Of a DNA stretch of 64,000 bases, positions 53,086 through 62,900 are shown piece by piece. The stretch lies in assembly GCF_029167205.1 (NCBI RefSeq), contig NZ_JARFPL010000007.1:15532-79531 (forward strand). Direction: 5' to 3'. This DNA is from Methanocrinis alkalitolerans. Lineage in GTDB: Archaea > Halobacteriota > Methanosarcinia > Methanotrichales > Methanotrichaceae. How positions within the stretch are numbered: the stretch's first letter is position 1; each line of letters opens with the position of its first letter. The notes beneath the pieces are model-generated. The model searched no databases and was not told where the DNA came from. It saw only the letters and a list, made by a program, of their open reading frames with translations. The translations under genes and the position numbers were made by a program.

Positions 53086-55176
53086 ATGAAGAAAGTGACC
53101 GCGATTACGCTTACCGCATTTATGGTGCTGCTCGCGTCAGCGATGGCAGTAAGCGCAGTCGACAAGGTGGAGATCCGCGGTCCTGTGGCCGATGTTGTAG
53201 ACGGCGCAGTCTATACCTGGGGCCCGCAGGAGTTTGCAGCTCTCTACTATGACATCGACGAGGACCTGGGCAGAGAGTCCCTCACTGTGACGATCACCGG
53301 CAACGCTCTCGATGAGCCCAACGGCGTCGTCTACATGACTGAAGCCCAGAGGAACGACTTCGACTTCGAGGGTTGGGGCGAGTACTGGACCATCGGCTTC
53401 TTGGCTGATGAGTACTTTGCCGCTTACGTTGAGGGAGGCCTCCTCTTTGATGAGTCCACCGACACCAACCTGATGAAGGACGAGCAGCTCTCCAGGGTCC
53501 TGATGGACGATGACGAGGAGAGGACCTTCACCACCGGCACGCCCCTGAAGCTCGCCGAGGACTATGAGCTCGCCATCCAGGCGATCGACCTCGACGGCAA
53601 CAAGGTCTTCGTCCAGCTGATGAAGAACGGCGCAGTCGTCGACGCGGCCGTAGTCGAGCCCTCCAAGGCCGGCGCAACCCTCAAGGACAAGACCTACGTC
53701 TACAAGAAGGACCTGGGCGACACCGAGAAGATCGTGATCGTGGCCGTCCACTTCAAGAACGCCTTCCGCGGCGCCGACACCGACCTCGCGACCATCGACG
53801 GAATCTGGCAGATCTCCGACGCCTACAAGGACGTTGAGGAGGACACCGAGTACGACAAGATGACGATCCAGACGGTGGACGCCGACGCCAAGACGATCAT
53901 GATGAACAACGAGGACAACAAGATCACCCTCACCAAGAAGCGGGACGTCTCTTTGATGGAGAACATCAGGATCAGGACCGCCGACCAGGACGATATCTCC
54001 CCTGAGAACCCCCTGCGGTTCTTCTTCTACAAGGAGATAACGGAGCCTGGGACCTACGAGATCAGGGGAACTTTCAAGGACCTCGGAATGGGAACCGTTG
54101 AGTGGGATGTTTCATCCTTCGCCGGCTTCTACTACGACATCGATGACAACCTCGGCACCGAGAAGATCACCATGACGATCACCGGCAACGCTCTCGAAGA
54201 GCCCAACGGCGTCGTCTATACCACTGAGGCCCAGAACTCCAAGTTCGACTTCGATCAGTGGGGTCAGTACTGGACCATCGGCTTTTTGGCTGAAGAGTAC
54301 TTCGCAGCTTACGACGAGGGCAGCCACCTCTTTACCGAATCCACCGATGCCAACCTGATGAAGGACGAGCAGCTCTCCAGGGTTCTTATTGACGACGATG
54401 AAGAGAGGACCTTCGCCAGCGGGACGCCCCTGAAGCTCGCCGAGGACTATGAGCTCGCCATCCAGGCGATCGACCTCGACGGCAACAAGGTCTTCGTTCA
54501 GCTGATGAAGAACGGCGCAGTCGTCGACGCCGCCGTAATCGAGCCCTCCAAGGCCGGCGCAACCCTCAAGGACAAGACCTACATCTACAAGAAGGACCTG
54601 GGCGACACCGAGAAGATCGTGACCATAGCTGTCCACTTCAAGAACGCCTTCCGCGGCGCCGAGACTGACCTTGCCACCGTAAACGGCATCTGGCAGATCT
54701 CCGACACCTACGCCGATATCGAGGAGGACACCGAGTACGACAAGATGACGATCCAGACGGTGGACGCCGACGCCAAGACGATCATGATGAACAACGAGGA
54801 CAACAAGATCACCCTCACCAAGAAGCGGGACGTCTCTCTGATGGAGAACATCAGGATCAAGACCGCCGACCAGGATGATATCTCCCCTGAGAACCCCCTG
54901 CGGTTCTACATCTACAAGGAGATGACCATCGAGGCTGAGGATGAGGAGCCCGCTCCCGTGCCCGTCGCCGCCCCTGAGCCGGTAGTCGAGCCCGTCGTCG
55001 TTGAGGAGCCCGTCGTCGAGCCCGTCGTCGTTGAGGAGCCCGTCGTCGAGGAGCCCGTACATGAGGAGCCGGTAGAGGAGCCCGAGGAAGAGAATGGCAT
55101 CCCCGGATTCGAGGCTGTCTTCGCCATCACCGGCCTTCTGGCGGTATCCTACCTCGTCTTGAGGAAGAGAGAGTAA
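53086..55176 (+). CDS. S-layer protein, Methanosarcinales type, two S-layer duplication domains
   Basis: 696 aa. Signal peptide MKKVTAITLTAFMVLLASAM. Two DUF1608/S-layer domains (about residues 26-315 and 325-610) with WTIGFLADEYFAAY and KDEQLSRVLMDDDEERTF. A Pro/Val/Glu-rich stalk (about 625-670) leads to GIPGFEAVFAITGLLAVSYL then VLRKRE, a PGF-CTERM-type sorting tail for archaeosortase. The domain copies are nearly identical at DNA level with an 885-nt period. Strong promoter and ribosome site fit a major envelope protein. Likely N-glycosylated only sparsely, since few sequons are visible. Confidence 0.93.
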   Translation: MKKVTAITLTAFMVLLASAMAVSAVDKVEIRGPVADVVDGAVYTWGPQEFAALYYDIDEDLGRESLTVTITGNALDEPNGVVYMTEAQRNDFDFEGWGEYWTIGFLADEYFAAYVEGGLLFDESTDTNLMKDEQLSRVLMDDDEERTFTTGTPLKLAEDYELAIQAIDLDGNKVFVQLMKNGAVVDAAVVEPSKAGATLKDKTYVYKKDLGDTEKIVIVAVHFKNAFRGADTDLATIDGIWQISDAYKDVEEDTEYDKMTIQTVDADAKTIMMNNEDNKITLTKKRDVSLMENIRIRTADQDDISPENPLRFFFYKEITEPGTYEIRGTFKDLGMGTVEWDVSSFAGFYYDIDDNLGTEKITMTITGNALEEPNGVVYTTEAQNSKFDFDQWGQYWTIGFLAEEYFAAYDEGSHLFTESTDANLMKDEQLSRVLIDDDEERTFASGTPLKLAEDYELAIQAIDLDGNKVFVQLMKNGAVVDAAVIEPSKAGATLKDKTYIYKKDLGDTEKIVTIAVHFKNAFRGAETDLATVNGIWQISDTYADIEEDTEYDKMTIQTVDADAKTIMMNNEDNKITLTKKRDVSLMENIRIKTADQDDISPENPLRFYIYKEMTIEAEDEEPAPVPVAAPEPVVEPVVVEEPVVEPVVVEEPVVEEPVHEEPVEEPEEENGIPGFEAVFAITGLLAVSYLVLRKRE

Positions 55177-55186
55177 TAAAGTATCT

Positions 55187-55220
55187 GGAAGAGCCAAGAG
55201 CTCTTCCGCCTTTTCTTTTA
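55187..55220 (+). terminator. Terminator of the S-layer gene
   Basis: Perfect 8-bp stem GGAAGAGC (55187-55194) / GCTCTTCC (55200-55207) with a 5-nt loop, then TTTTCTTTTA. The following 55221-55480 shows no gene. Confidence 0.75.
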
Positions 55221-55480
55221 TCCATCCTGTATTCTCGTCCGGCCTCATCCTTATCCTGTAGCCCTTCTCTCCATATTCTTTAACGATCTCTCTATTCGCC
55301 TCTCCCATCCGTCGTCATCGTTCCCATCTCCTGCCATTCGGCTTGAGGGGCGAAGGCGATGAGAATCGCAGACGTCGTCGTCGTCGGCTCTCTGGAGAAT
55401 AATTATAAGGGAAATAATTATAACTGATGATCACCACTTATTTGGTGAGATCTTTTCTCCCCGGATGGGTGGTGATCGAG

Positions 55481-56482
55481 ATGACCGAAGCGATGTTTTA
55501 CGAGAAGATCGATGGAGGAGATGTTCGGTGCGGCCTATGCAGCCACAGATGCCGGATAAAGCCCGAGAAGAGGGGGATCTGCGGCGTGCGAAAGAACGAT
55601 GGAGGGACCCTCAATACCCTCGTCTACGGCAAGCTCATCGCCATGCACGTCGACCCGATAGAGAAGAAGCCCCTCTACCACTTCATCCCCGGCCACCTCA
55701 GCTACTCCATCGCCACGGCGGGCTGCAACTTCAGGTGCCTCCATTGCCAGAACGCCGACATATCCCAGATCCCGGCCGACGAAGGGGTCATACCGGGGCA
55801 GTTCGTCGAGCCTGAGAGGGTGGTGGCCGAGGCCCTGGCAGCCAGCTGCATCTCGGTCGCATACACCTACACCGAGCCGACGATATTCTTTGAGTATGCC
55901 CTCGACGTCTCCAGGCTTGCGGCGGATAAAGGATTAAAGAACGTCTTCGTCAGCAACGGCTACATGACCGAAGAGGCGGCGAGGACGATCGAGCCGTACC
56001 TCGACGCCATCAACGTCGACCTGAAGGGCGACGACGAATTTTATAAGAAGGTCTGCGCAGCGAGATTGGAGCCCGTCAAGAGGACGATCGAGCTTTTGTG
56101 GAGCCTTGGGATATGGGTGGAGGTGACGACCCTCCTCATCCCCGGATACAACGACTCCGACGAGAAGCTCCGGGATATCGCCGAGTTTCTCTCCGGGATC
56201 TGCCCGGATATCCCCTGGCACGTCACCGCCTTCTACCCCACCTACAAGCTGAGGGACGCCCCACCAACGGCCGCAAAGACGATCCGGAGGGCGGTGGAGA
56301 TCGGAAGGGGAGCGGGGCTGCACTTCGTCTACGGTGGGAATATCCCCGGCGAGGACGAGAACACGACCTGTCCGCGTTGCGGCGAGGCGCTGGTGGAGCG
56401 GTTAGGCTTTCGGGTGGCGAGGAACGGGGTCGTCGGCGGCAGGTGCCCTTCCTGCGGCGAGGAGGTTCCTGGGATATGGTGA
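55481..56482 (+). CDS. AmmeMemoRadiSam system radical SAM enzyme
   Basis: 333 aa from ATG 55481; ATG 55427 would add 18 residues of poor similarity. A Cys-rich start (CGLCSHRCRIKPEKRGICGV) is followed by the radical-SAM motif CNFRCLHC, with YTYTEPTIFFEYA, and a C-terminal zinc ribbon CPRCGEAL...CPSCGEE. Family members are linked with AMMECR1 and MEMO-type proteins, but neither is in this window. The reaction is unknown. Confidence 0.88.
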   Translation: MTEAMFYEKIDGGDVRCGLCSHRCRIKPEKRGICGVRKNDGGTLNTLVYGKLIAMHVDPIEKKPLYHFIPGHLSYSIATAGCNFRCLHCQNADISQIPADEGVIPGQFVEPERVVAEALAASCISVAYTYTEPTIFFEYALDVSRLAADKGLKNVFVSNGYMTEEAARTIEPYLDAINVDLKGDDEFYKKVCAARLEPVKRTIELLWSLGIWVEVTTLLIPGYNDSDEKLRDIAEFLSGICPDIPWHVTAFYPTYKLRDAPPTAAKTIRRAVEIGRGAGLHFVYGGNIPGEDENTTCPRCGEALVERLGFRVARNGVVGGRCPSCGEEVPGIW

Positions 56483-56528
56483 TCTCCCCGGCGGGACGGG
56501 GTTATCTGGATTTTGCCCAGGTCTGAAT

Positions 56529-57788
56529 ATGTCGTCGAAAGAGAACCTTCTTTGGGCCGCCATCGGCGGCGAAGAGTCTCCGGCCATCAGCGTGGTGGCC
56601 GAGGCGGAGGGGATGGCCCCCGATCTTCTGCAGAGGAGGGTGGCTGCAGGCCGAGCTGTCGTAATGGTGAGAGACGGCAAACCACCCCTGGGGATCGGGG
56701 AGGGGCTGAGGACGAAGGTAAACGCCAACGTCGGGACCTCCGCCGATCTCATCGATCCCGATGGGGAGGTGGAGAAGGCGATGGCCGCCGAGAGGTACGG
56801 CGCCGACACCGTCACCGACCTCTCCATGGGGGGTCCCATCGACGAGATATTCAGGAGGATCAAAAAGGCGACCAGCGCCCCCCTAACGACGGTCCCCATC
56901 TATCAGGCCGTCGCCGAGAAGGGCTCCTTCGACTCCATAACCGGGGGCGAAATCCTCCAGACCATCAGAAAGCAGGTCGGGGCGGGGGCGTCGTCCGTCG
57001 TCGTCCATGCGGCCATCACCCTCGATATGCTGGTGGAGCTGAAGAGGGCGAAGAGGATCATGGGGGTCGTCTCCAAGGGCGGCTCCTTCACGTCGGCATG
57101 GATGCTCCAGAAGGGCGAGGAGAACCCCTTCCTCGCCCATTTCGACGAGATATGCGGGGTCCTCGCCGAAAGGGACGCGGTCCTATCTCTGGGAAACACC
57201 ATGAGGAGCGGGTGCATCTCCGACCCCATGGACGCGGTACAGGTGGCGGAGATGGAGATGAACGCTGACCTGGCGAAGAGGGCGAACGATCTGGGGGTCC
57301 AGGTGATCGTGGAGGGGATGGGGGGCCACGTCAGGCCGGATAAGATACCCGAATACGTCGCCCTCTACAAGAAACGAACGAACTATAGGCCCCTATTCGT
57401 CGCCGGCCCCCTCCCCATAGATATCGGCGTCGGGTACGACCACATCGCCGGATCCGTTGGAGGAGCCATGGCGGCCGGCGCCGGGGCCGACTACCTCTGT
57501 TACATAACCCCCTCCGAGCACCTCGCCCTCCCCGATGCAGCCCAGGTTAGAGAGGGGGTGGTGGCCTTCAAGATCGCGGCCCACATCGGCGACACCATGA
57601 AGTACGGACCAAGGCTCGAGGACGAGATGCTGGCGAGGCATAGGAGAAAGAGGAACTGGGGGGATCAGTTCAAGCTCGCCATCGACGGAGATAGGGCGAT
57701 GGAGATCCGTTCTCGCGGCGGAACGGACGGCTGCACCATGTGCGGGAAGTACTGCGCCATCGCCATCATGGAAGACCATCTCCGGTGA
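56529..57788 (+). CDS. thiC: Phosphomethylpyrimidine synthase ThiC
   Basis: 419 aa. VNANVGTSADLIDPDGEVEK, TVTDLSMGGPIDEIF, LSLGNTMRSGCISDPMDAVQ and the C-terminal cluster motif CTMCGKYC are ThiC hallmarks. It converts aminoimidazole ribotide to the thiamine pyrimidine using a radical SAM cluster. Length is that of short archaeal ThiC. Methanogens may carry two ThiC-like paralogs, so a role in another pyrimidine or benzimidazole route is possible. Confidence 0.93.
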   Translation: MSSKENLLWAAIGGEESPAISVVAEAEGMAPDLLQRRVAAGRAVVMVRDGKPPLGIGEGLRTKVNANVGTSADLIDPDGEVEKAMAAERYGADTVTDLSMGGPIDEIFRRIKKATSAPLTTVPIYQAVAEKGSFDSITGGEILQTIRKQVGAGASSVVVHAAITLDMLVELKRAKRIMGVVSKGGSFTSAWMLQKGEENPFLAHFDEICGVLAERDAVLSLGNTMRSGCISDPMDAVQVAEMEMNADLAKRANDLGVQVIVEGMGGHVRPDKIPEYVALYKKRTNYRPLFVAGPLPIDIGVGYDHIAGSVGGAMAAGAGADYLCYITPSEHLALPDAAQVREGVVAFKIAAHIGDTMKYGPRLEDEMLARHRRKRNWGDQFKLAIDGDRAMEIRSRGGTDGCTMCGKYCAIAIMEDHLR

Positions 57789-57864
57789 TCATCGGCGATT
57801 GTCAGCCAGATCGAGCCGCACACCATCGCCCCTCTCCCCTCAAGCCCTTCAAACTACCATGAAC

Positions 57865-58521
57865 TCAGAGGACCTCTCCCTGGAACTTCTCAAAGCCGAT
57901 CTCTTCGATGAACTCGCCGAGCCTCTGTTTCTCGGCGTTGGCCTTGTAGTAGCCGATCACCTTCTCCACCAGAGCCAGAGCCTCTTCGTCGGAGAGCGCC
58001 TCCGCCAGGACGACCCCGAGCCGGGGCTTACGGGCCGCGTTTCCTCCCACCAGGACGGTCCAGCCTTTGGCCGTCCCCATGAGTCCCAGGTCCTTGACGG
58101 CGGGCTCGGCGCAGGAGTTGGGGCAGCCCGAGACCCCCATCTTGAACTTGGAGGGCATATCCATCCCATGATACAACTCATCGAGCTTCAGGCCGACGCC
58201 GACGGAGTCCTGTAGCCCCCTCTTGCAGAAGGTCGTCCCCGGACAGATCTTGACGGACCTGACGCAGAGACCTATCGCAGCCCCCGGCTTCATCCCCAGG
58301 TCCGCCCAGGCAAAGTCCAGGTCCTCGGGCTTGAGGCCGACGATGGCTATCCTCTGGGCTGAGGTTATCTTTAGGGCCGCTGCGTTGTACTTCTCCGCCA
58401 CCTCGGCGATCTTCTTAAGACCCGCCGGGTCGATGATCCCTCCCGCGATGTGGGGGGCGATGGCGTACGTCTCTTTGTCTCTCTGGAGGATCGCTCCTTT
58501 TTCCATCAGGTCTTTTGCCAT
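57865..58521 (-). CDS. Small siroheme/4Fe-4S sulfite-nitrite reductase-like protein
   Basis: 218 aa from ATG 58521 with a GGAG site about 10 nt upstream; a longer 5' extension is unlikely. An N-terminal half-domain (ETYAIAPHIAGGIIDPAGLK...ALKITSAQRIAIVGL) is followed by the cluster/siroheme ligands CPGTTFC and CPNSC. Such short one-copy reductases are common in methanogens; some may reduce sulfite, but activity is unproved for most. Downstream of the DUF166 gene by 98 bases, with its own TATA-like sequence. Confidence 0.85.
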   Translation of the reverse strand: MAKDLMEKGAILQRDKETYAIAPHIAGGIIDPAGLKKIAEVAEKYNAAALKITSAQRIAIVGLKPEDLDFAWADLGMKPGAAIGLCVRSVKICPGTTFCKRGLQDSVGVGLKLDELYHGMDMPSKFKMGVSGCPNSCAEPAVKDLGLMGTAKGWTVLVGGNAARKPRLGVVLAEALSDEEALALVEKVIGYYKANAEKQRLGEFIEEIGFEKFQGEVL

Positions 58522-58619
58522 GTACTTCCAGCTCCTTTGTTTTTTATCCTCTCTTTCTCTTCCGTCTCTCTGGGCCATCAACCTATATCAAAACTATCCA
58601 AAAATATGGCGTTCGGCCG

Positions 58620-59456
58620 TCACCCCTCCACCCGTGGCCTCCCCGATCCGGAGAACGTCCCCGAGTCTTTCGGCTCCGCCCTCTCGCTCCGTCCGATGGC
58701 CTCCTCCACCGCCTCCCTGATGATGTAGCCCGCCTTGTGGAGGATGGTGTCTTTCAGCTCAGGGTCCTGGTCCATGCTGGCGGTGCAGGGGTACGCGTGG
58801 TGGGCCTCGGAGATCCTCTCCCGCAGGTCCGGCTGGTCGGTCTCAAGGCCGGTCATCCTCTTGGCGACGTACCATGTGGACCCGCAGGGTGCGGACCTGA
58901 CTACGTTGGCGGCGAGGATCGTCTCCTTGCCCGCCCGGCTCTTCTGGGTGAGGACCTCTATCTTCGGCTCGCCGAAGTGGGCCTTCTCCATGAAGGCCGA
59001 TATGGTCGGATTTGCCGGATCGGGGCGGAGGGCGCAGAAGGGCTTGGCGAAGGCCGCCTCCAGGCCGAGCTTATCCGCCTCCTCGGCGAGCTGGGTCCGA
59101 AGGCCCAGGGGGAGCTCTTTGGGCCTCTCCGATCCGCCGATGATCCCCCGATACCCTTTATCTTTCAGGATCGGCAAAAGGCCGAAGATGATGTCGGGGT
59201 GGACGTTGGAGACGATGGCGATATCCGCCTCGGGTATATCCGGCGGTATGTAGGGGTCGGCGTCGTCGAGGAAGTCGTCGAGGGTGTCGGGGTCGGGCAT
59301 CTCGATGACGGAGACGAGATCCTCGGCGAGGCTGTACTTGCCGGATTTGCAGAGGGTGCAGGCATCGCCGCAGGATATGCAGAACCCCGAGGCGTTGACC
59401 AGGTTTCCGATGAGGGTCCTTCCGAACTCGCCGCTGTAGAATACCACGACCTTCAT
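58620..59456 (-). CDS. DUF166 family protein
   Basis: 278 aa. KVVVFYSGEFGRTLIGNLVN, then a cysteine cluster CISCGDACTLC that could hold an Fe-S cluster or zinc, IVSNVHPDIIFGLLPIL, and CGSTWYVAKRM fit DUF166. The family is archaeal with unclear function. The C-terminal 35 residues are low-complexity. Divergent from an HxlR regulator and followed by the siroheme reductase, which hints at joint sulfur- or redox-related control. Confidence 0.82.
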   Translation of the reverse strand: MKVVVFYSGEFGRTLIGNLVNASGFCISCGDACTLCKSGKYSLAEDLVSVIEMPDPDTLDDFLDDADPYIPPDIPEADIAIVSNVHPDIIFGLLPILKDKGYRGIIGGSERPKELPLGLRTQLAEEADKLGLEAAFAKPFCALRPDPANPTISAFMEKAHFGEPKIEVLTQKSRAGKETILAANVVRSAPCGSTWYVAKRMTGLETDQPDLRERISEAHHAYPCTASMDQDPELKDTILHKAGYIIREAVEEAIGRSERAEPKDSGTFSGSGRPRVEG

Positions 59457-59490
59457 AATCTAGCTCCTGGTGGGGCGTCCTTCCCCGCCA

Positions 59491-59544
59491 TGGTATACTT
59501 AGGATACCAACGTATATAGGCTTGGAGGTTTCCACCAGGATACC
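59491..59544. promoter_or_regulatory. Two operator-like palindromes between DUF166 and HxlR genes
   Basis: First: TGGTAT and ATACCA halves spanning 59491-59509. Second: GGTTTCC (59527-59533) and GGATACC (59538-59544), ending directly at the HxlR ATG. Both share the GGTATCC half-site, as for a dimeric repressor. Confidence 0.55.
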
Positions 59545-59904
59545 ATGCAGGAAGGTTGCACCGTCAACAGGACGGTGAAGTACATTGCCCGGAAGTGGAC
59601 CCTCCTCATCCTCCTGGAGCTATACAAGGGCGAAGGGCATAAGAGGCGGTTCAGCGAGCTGAAGAGCTGCCTCGCCGGGATCACCGCGAAGGTGCTCTCG
59701 GCGAGGCTGAAGGAGCTGGAGAGGGAAGGGCTCGTGGAGAGGAGGGTCGATGAAGGGTCCTTCCCTGCGAAGGCCGAATACTCCCTGACGGAGAGCGGCC
59801 TTGAGATCGTGGAGATCGTCAAGGAGATGAAGCGGTGGGCGCTCAAGTGGAAGATCACCAACATAGAGTGCAGCTGCATCGACTGCTCCGAGTGCGTCCT
59901 CTGA
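59545..59904 (+). CDS. HxlR-family winged-helix regulator with C-terminal cysteines
   Basis: 119 aa. CTVNRTVKYIARKWTLLILL, then RRFSELKSCLAGITAKVLSA and RLKELEREGLVERRV, is an HxlR winged helix. The C-terminus CSCIDCSECVL has four cysteines and N-terminal Cys5 adds a fifth, so metal or redox sensing is plausible. Probably controls itself and the divergent DUF166-reductase genes through the palindromes that abut its start. Confidence 0.9.
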   Translation: MQEGCTVNRTVKYIARKWTLLILLELYKGEGHKRRFSELKSCLAGITAKVLSARLKELEREGLVERRVDEGSFPAKAEYSLTESGLEIVEIVKEMKRWALKWKITNIECSCIDCSECVL

Positions 59905-59990
59905 TCGGACCCGACCTCCGCCCAGCTGTCGGCAATCTCAAAGCCCCGAAAAAGGTTTGGGGCGGGGAGAGGCCTTCACTGGCGATCCCC

Positions 59991-62900
59991 TCAGAAGGCC
60001 CCATCGCACGTCATCTCCCACGTGATGGGGCTGTACAAAAACCCCCAGTCCGGCGGCGTCCAGCAGGGGGGTGCCTCCGCCTCATCAAAGGGGCCGACCT
60101 CGACGACGGCGGAGACGCTCACCATCCGGAGCTCTTCGCCGTCGAGGGTGTACGGATCGACCTCAGCGACGTTCAAATAGCGGCCTGGGTAACGGGCCTC
60201 TACGAGGTACTCGATGCTCTTTACCTCTCCGGGCTTCAGATCTGCGACGACCCAGGCGATGAGCCCCCTCGACCGGTCATGCTCCGACGGCATCATAGAC
60301 GATCCGAGGAGGTCCATACCCTGGGGGAGGGTGTCCTCGATCCTGGCGACGACCGGACGGTCCTGGAGGTTCTGGACCGTCAGCCTGTACAGGACGACGT
60401 TATTGAGGACCGGATCTACTGCGGCAGTCTTGCTGGCGAAGATCTCATCGGGGCAGCAGGATAGCCATCCCGCCTCCAGGACCGAGAAGTTGCTGGCGGT
60501 GAGGACGGTATCGTTCCCGGCGTCGGCCGTCGCCTTGACGACGTTGACGAGCCCCCCTGCGCCCTCGGTGACGTCGAGGGTGAGGTCGATATTCAGGACT
60601 CCGCCTGCGGCCAAGCCCTCCTCGATGTTCCATATCGCCCTGTCGGCGGCGATCACGTCGGGCCTTCGGGATGAGCTGAGATACGCAGTCCCTCTCGGGA
60701 AGGTATCCTCGATGGTTACGTTCTCAAGGGGAGCGTTGCCGTCATTGGCGACGGTGATGATGTAGTGGACCTGGCTTAAGTTGGCGTTGCCCTCTCCCAC
60801 CTTGGATAGGGATATGTGGGGATGGTCGTACTTCGGAACGCCCTCCAGGAGAATCCGTCTTGCTATGGAGTAATCTCCTGAATAGACCTCGTCGAAGTCG
60901 ATGAGCGCATCAGACCTCTTCTTGCCGGAGACGTTCCCGGTCTCGTTCCCGGATCTATCAGCCACCACGACCCTGTATCGTGCAGAGCCGACGAAATCGG
61001 CCTCCGTCGAGAGGTCGTTTAGGCCCCTGAAGACCGATTCTTTATCGAGCCGGTCGATGGAGGTGTACCCCTCTCCAATGTAACTTATCCCCGGGGTCTT
61101 CGAGTAGATCCCTTCCTTCCACTTTACGGAGGCCTCTATGGAGACGTCGTCGGTGAGCTTCGAGCTCATGGGGGCGTATACGAGGCTTATGTCTTTTGCG
61201 ATGTAGTTGGTGGCGGTCTCGATGATCTCCTCCGAGTCGTAGGCTCCGGTCCCCGACTCGTAAGACCTCTGGGAGGAGCCGATCCGTCTGTCCCCGACGA
61301 CGAGCCCCGATCCCGCCGCCGACTTCTCGTAGGAGACTCCCCGTCCGTACTCGTCGACCCTCTGGAGGATCTTGAAGCTTCCGACGTAGTCCTCCCGCAG
61401 CTCGAAGGTGGGAGGCACCTTGGGGTCCGAGGTGTTGGAGGGCATCTTCAGGAACCCGATGTGACCCCGGCCGTCGAAGTCGCTATCTACCTCCATCACC
61501 GACTCGTTCTTGTCGAGGAACATGCGCGACTCGCGGTCGAGCCGGACGGCGTCGTGATATGTCTCGGTCATGGTGGTGCCGGTGACGTAATTTTTAGCCC
61601 TGGCTTTCTTGACCCAGGCGGAGTCGAAAGCCACGGTTCTGTTGTTGTAGAGGGTTATCGAAGTGGGCTTGTAGGTGGCAGAGAGGTCCTCTTCCCACTC
61701 GATCGACTTGTTCGCGGTGAAGATAGAGACCCGCTCTTCGACGTCGAAGTTGCCGCTACCGTACTCTCTAGTCTGAAGCTCGGTTCCAGTTTCGCCAACA
61801 AGGACGGTCTCCGTGTCATTGTCAACATCCGTGTCATTGTCAACATCCGTGACTTTGACTGTGTTGGTGAGGATATAAGAGGGCGGTGCTGTCCTGTAAT
61901 CGTTGGCCACTTTGACGAAGCCCTCCCCCGAGACGCCCTGGATCATGTCGAAGGTGAACTCCTGCGTCTTTGGGACCCTGACTACGAGGGTGATATTGCG
62001 ACATCCATTGAGATTCCACTCTTGCCAACGATCACCCCTAGCCGAGGGCCACGGGTCGGCGCTGACGAACTCCACCGGCCTATCAAATACGTCGCTGACT
62101 TTTATCGCGCCGCACGTACCCCCGTTTATGCTTACATTGATTTGATACGTCACCTCGTCTCCCGGCCTCACCGACTTCTGGAGAGCAGTTTTCGTCACTC
62201 TAATCTCTGACCTTATCTGAACATTGGCAGAGGCAGAATCCTCTTTCAAATTGCCTTGTGGATCAGTTCCGGTTACCCTGGCGTTGTTGACTAAGGGGCC
62301 CGGCAAATCTTCTGGGAGGACCGTGTACTTTGCAGTCCCGACCGCCTCTTCTCCGGGCTTAAGCGTCAAGTTCTTTGTGTTGAGTATACTGGCGTTTACG
62401 TTGGGAAGCTTATTGTCGATTAGCTCGAGGTTAGTAATGTTGGTCTGGCCGCGGTTCTTGACGACGAACGTATACGTCACGATTCCCCCTACCTCGACCT
62501 CGGTCTTGTCAGGGGTCTTGGTAAGAACGATGCTCGATTCACCTGGAAATGCCAAGGGGACGAAGGCGGTATCCGAATCCTCGATCAGGTCGCCCTGGGG
62601 ATCAGTTCCGGTCACCGTCGCGTTGTTCACTATGGGACCGAACAGGTCGCTGGAGACTACTGTATATTCCGCCTCCCCGAACGCCACCTCTCCGGGCTTC
62701 AGCGTCGTTCTATTGAGGTCTATGTATCTGTTCAGCCTGTCGTCGAAGAGCTCGAGGTCGCTGATGGTGGTCCTGCCTACGTTCTCCACGGTGAAGTTAT
62801 AGGTGATGACGGCACCGACGCGGGCTATGATAGGCGATGCGACCTTCGTCAACTTGAGCTCGGAGTGGTAGCTGACTATCACGTCCGCGAAGTCGTAATC

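Noticed and set aside
54952..55085. GAGCCCGTCGTC-type tandem repeats that might look like a CRISPR array
   Set aside because: They are codon repeats of the Pro/Val/Glu stalk of the S-layer protein with no spacers. No CRISPR array was seen in the window.
54112..55308. Minus-strand frame of 398 codons opposite the S-layer gene
   Set aside because: Consists of Leu/Val/Gly/Asp-rich shadow sequence that mirrors the S-layer repeat; no ribosome-binding site.
61800..61860. Short direct repeat around GTCATTGTCAACATCC
   Set aside because: A simple in-frame duplication (DVDNDT twice) in the giant protein, most likely replication slippage.
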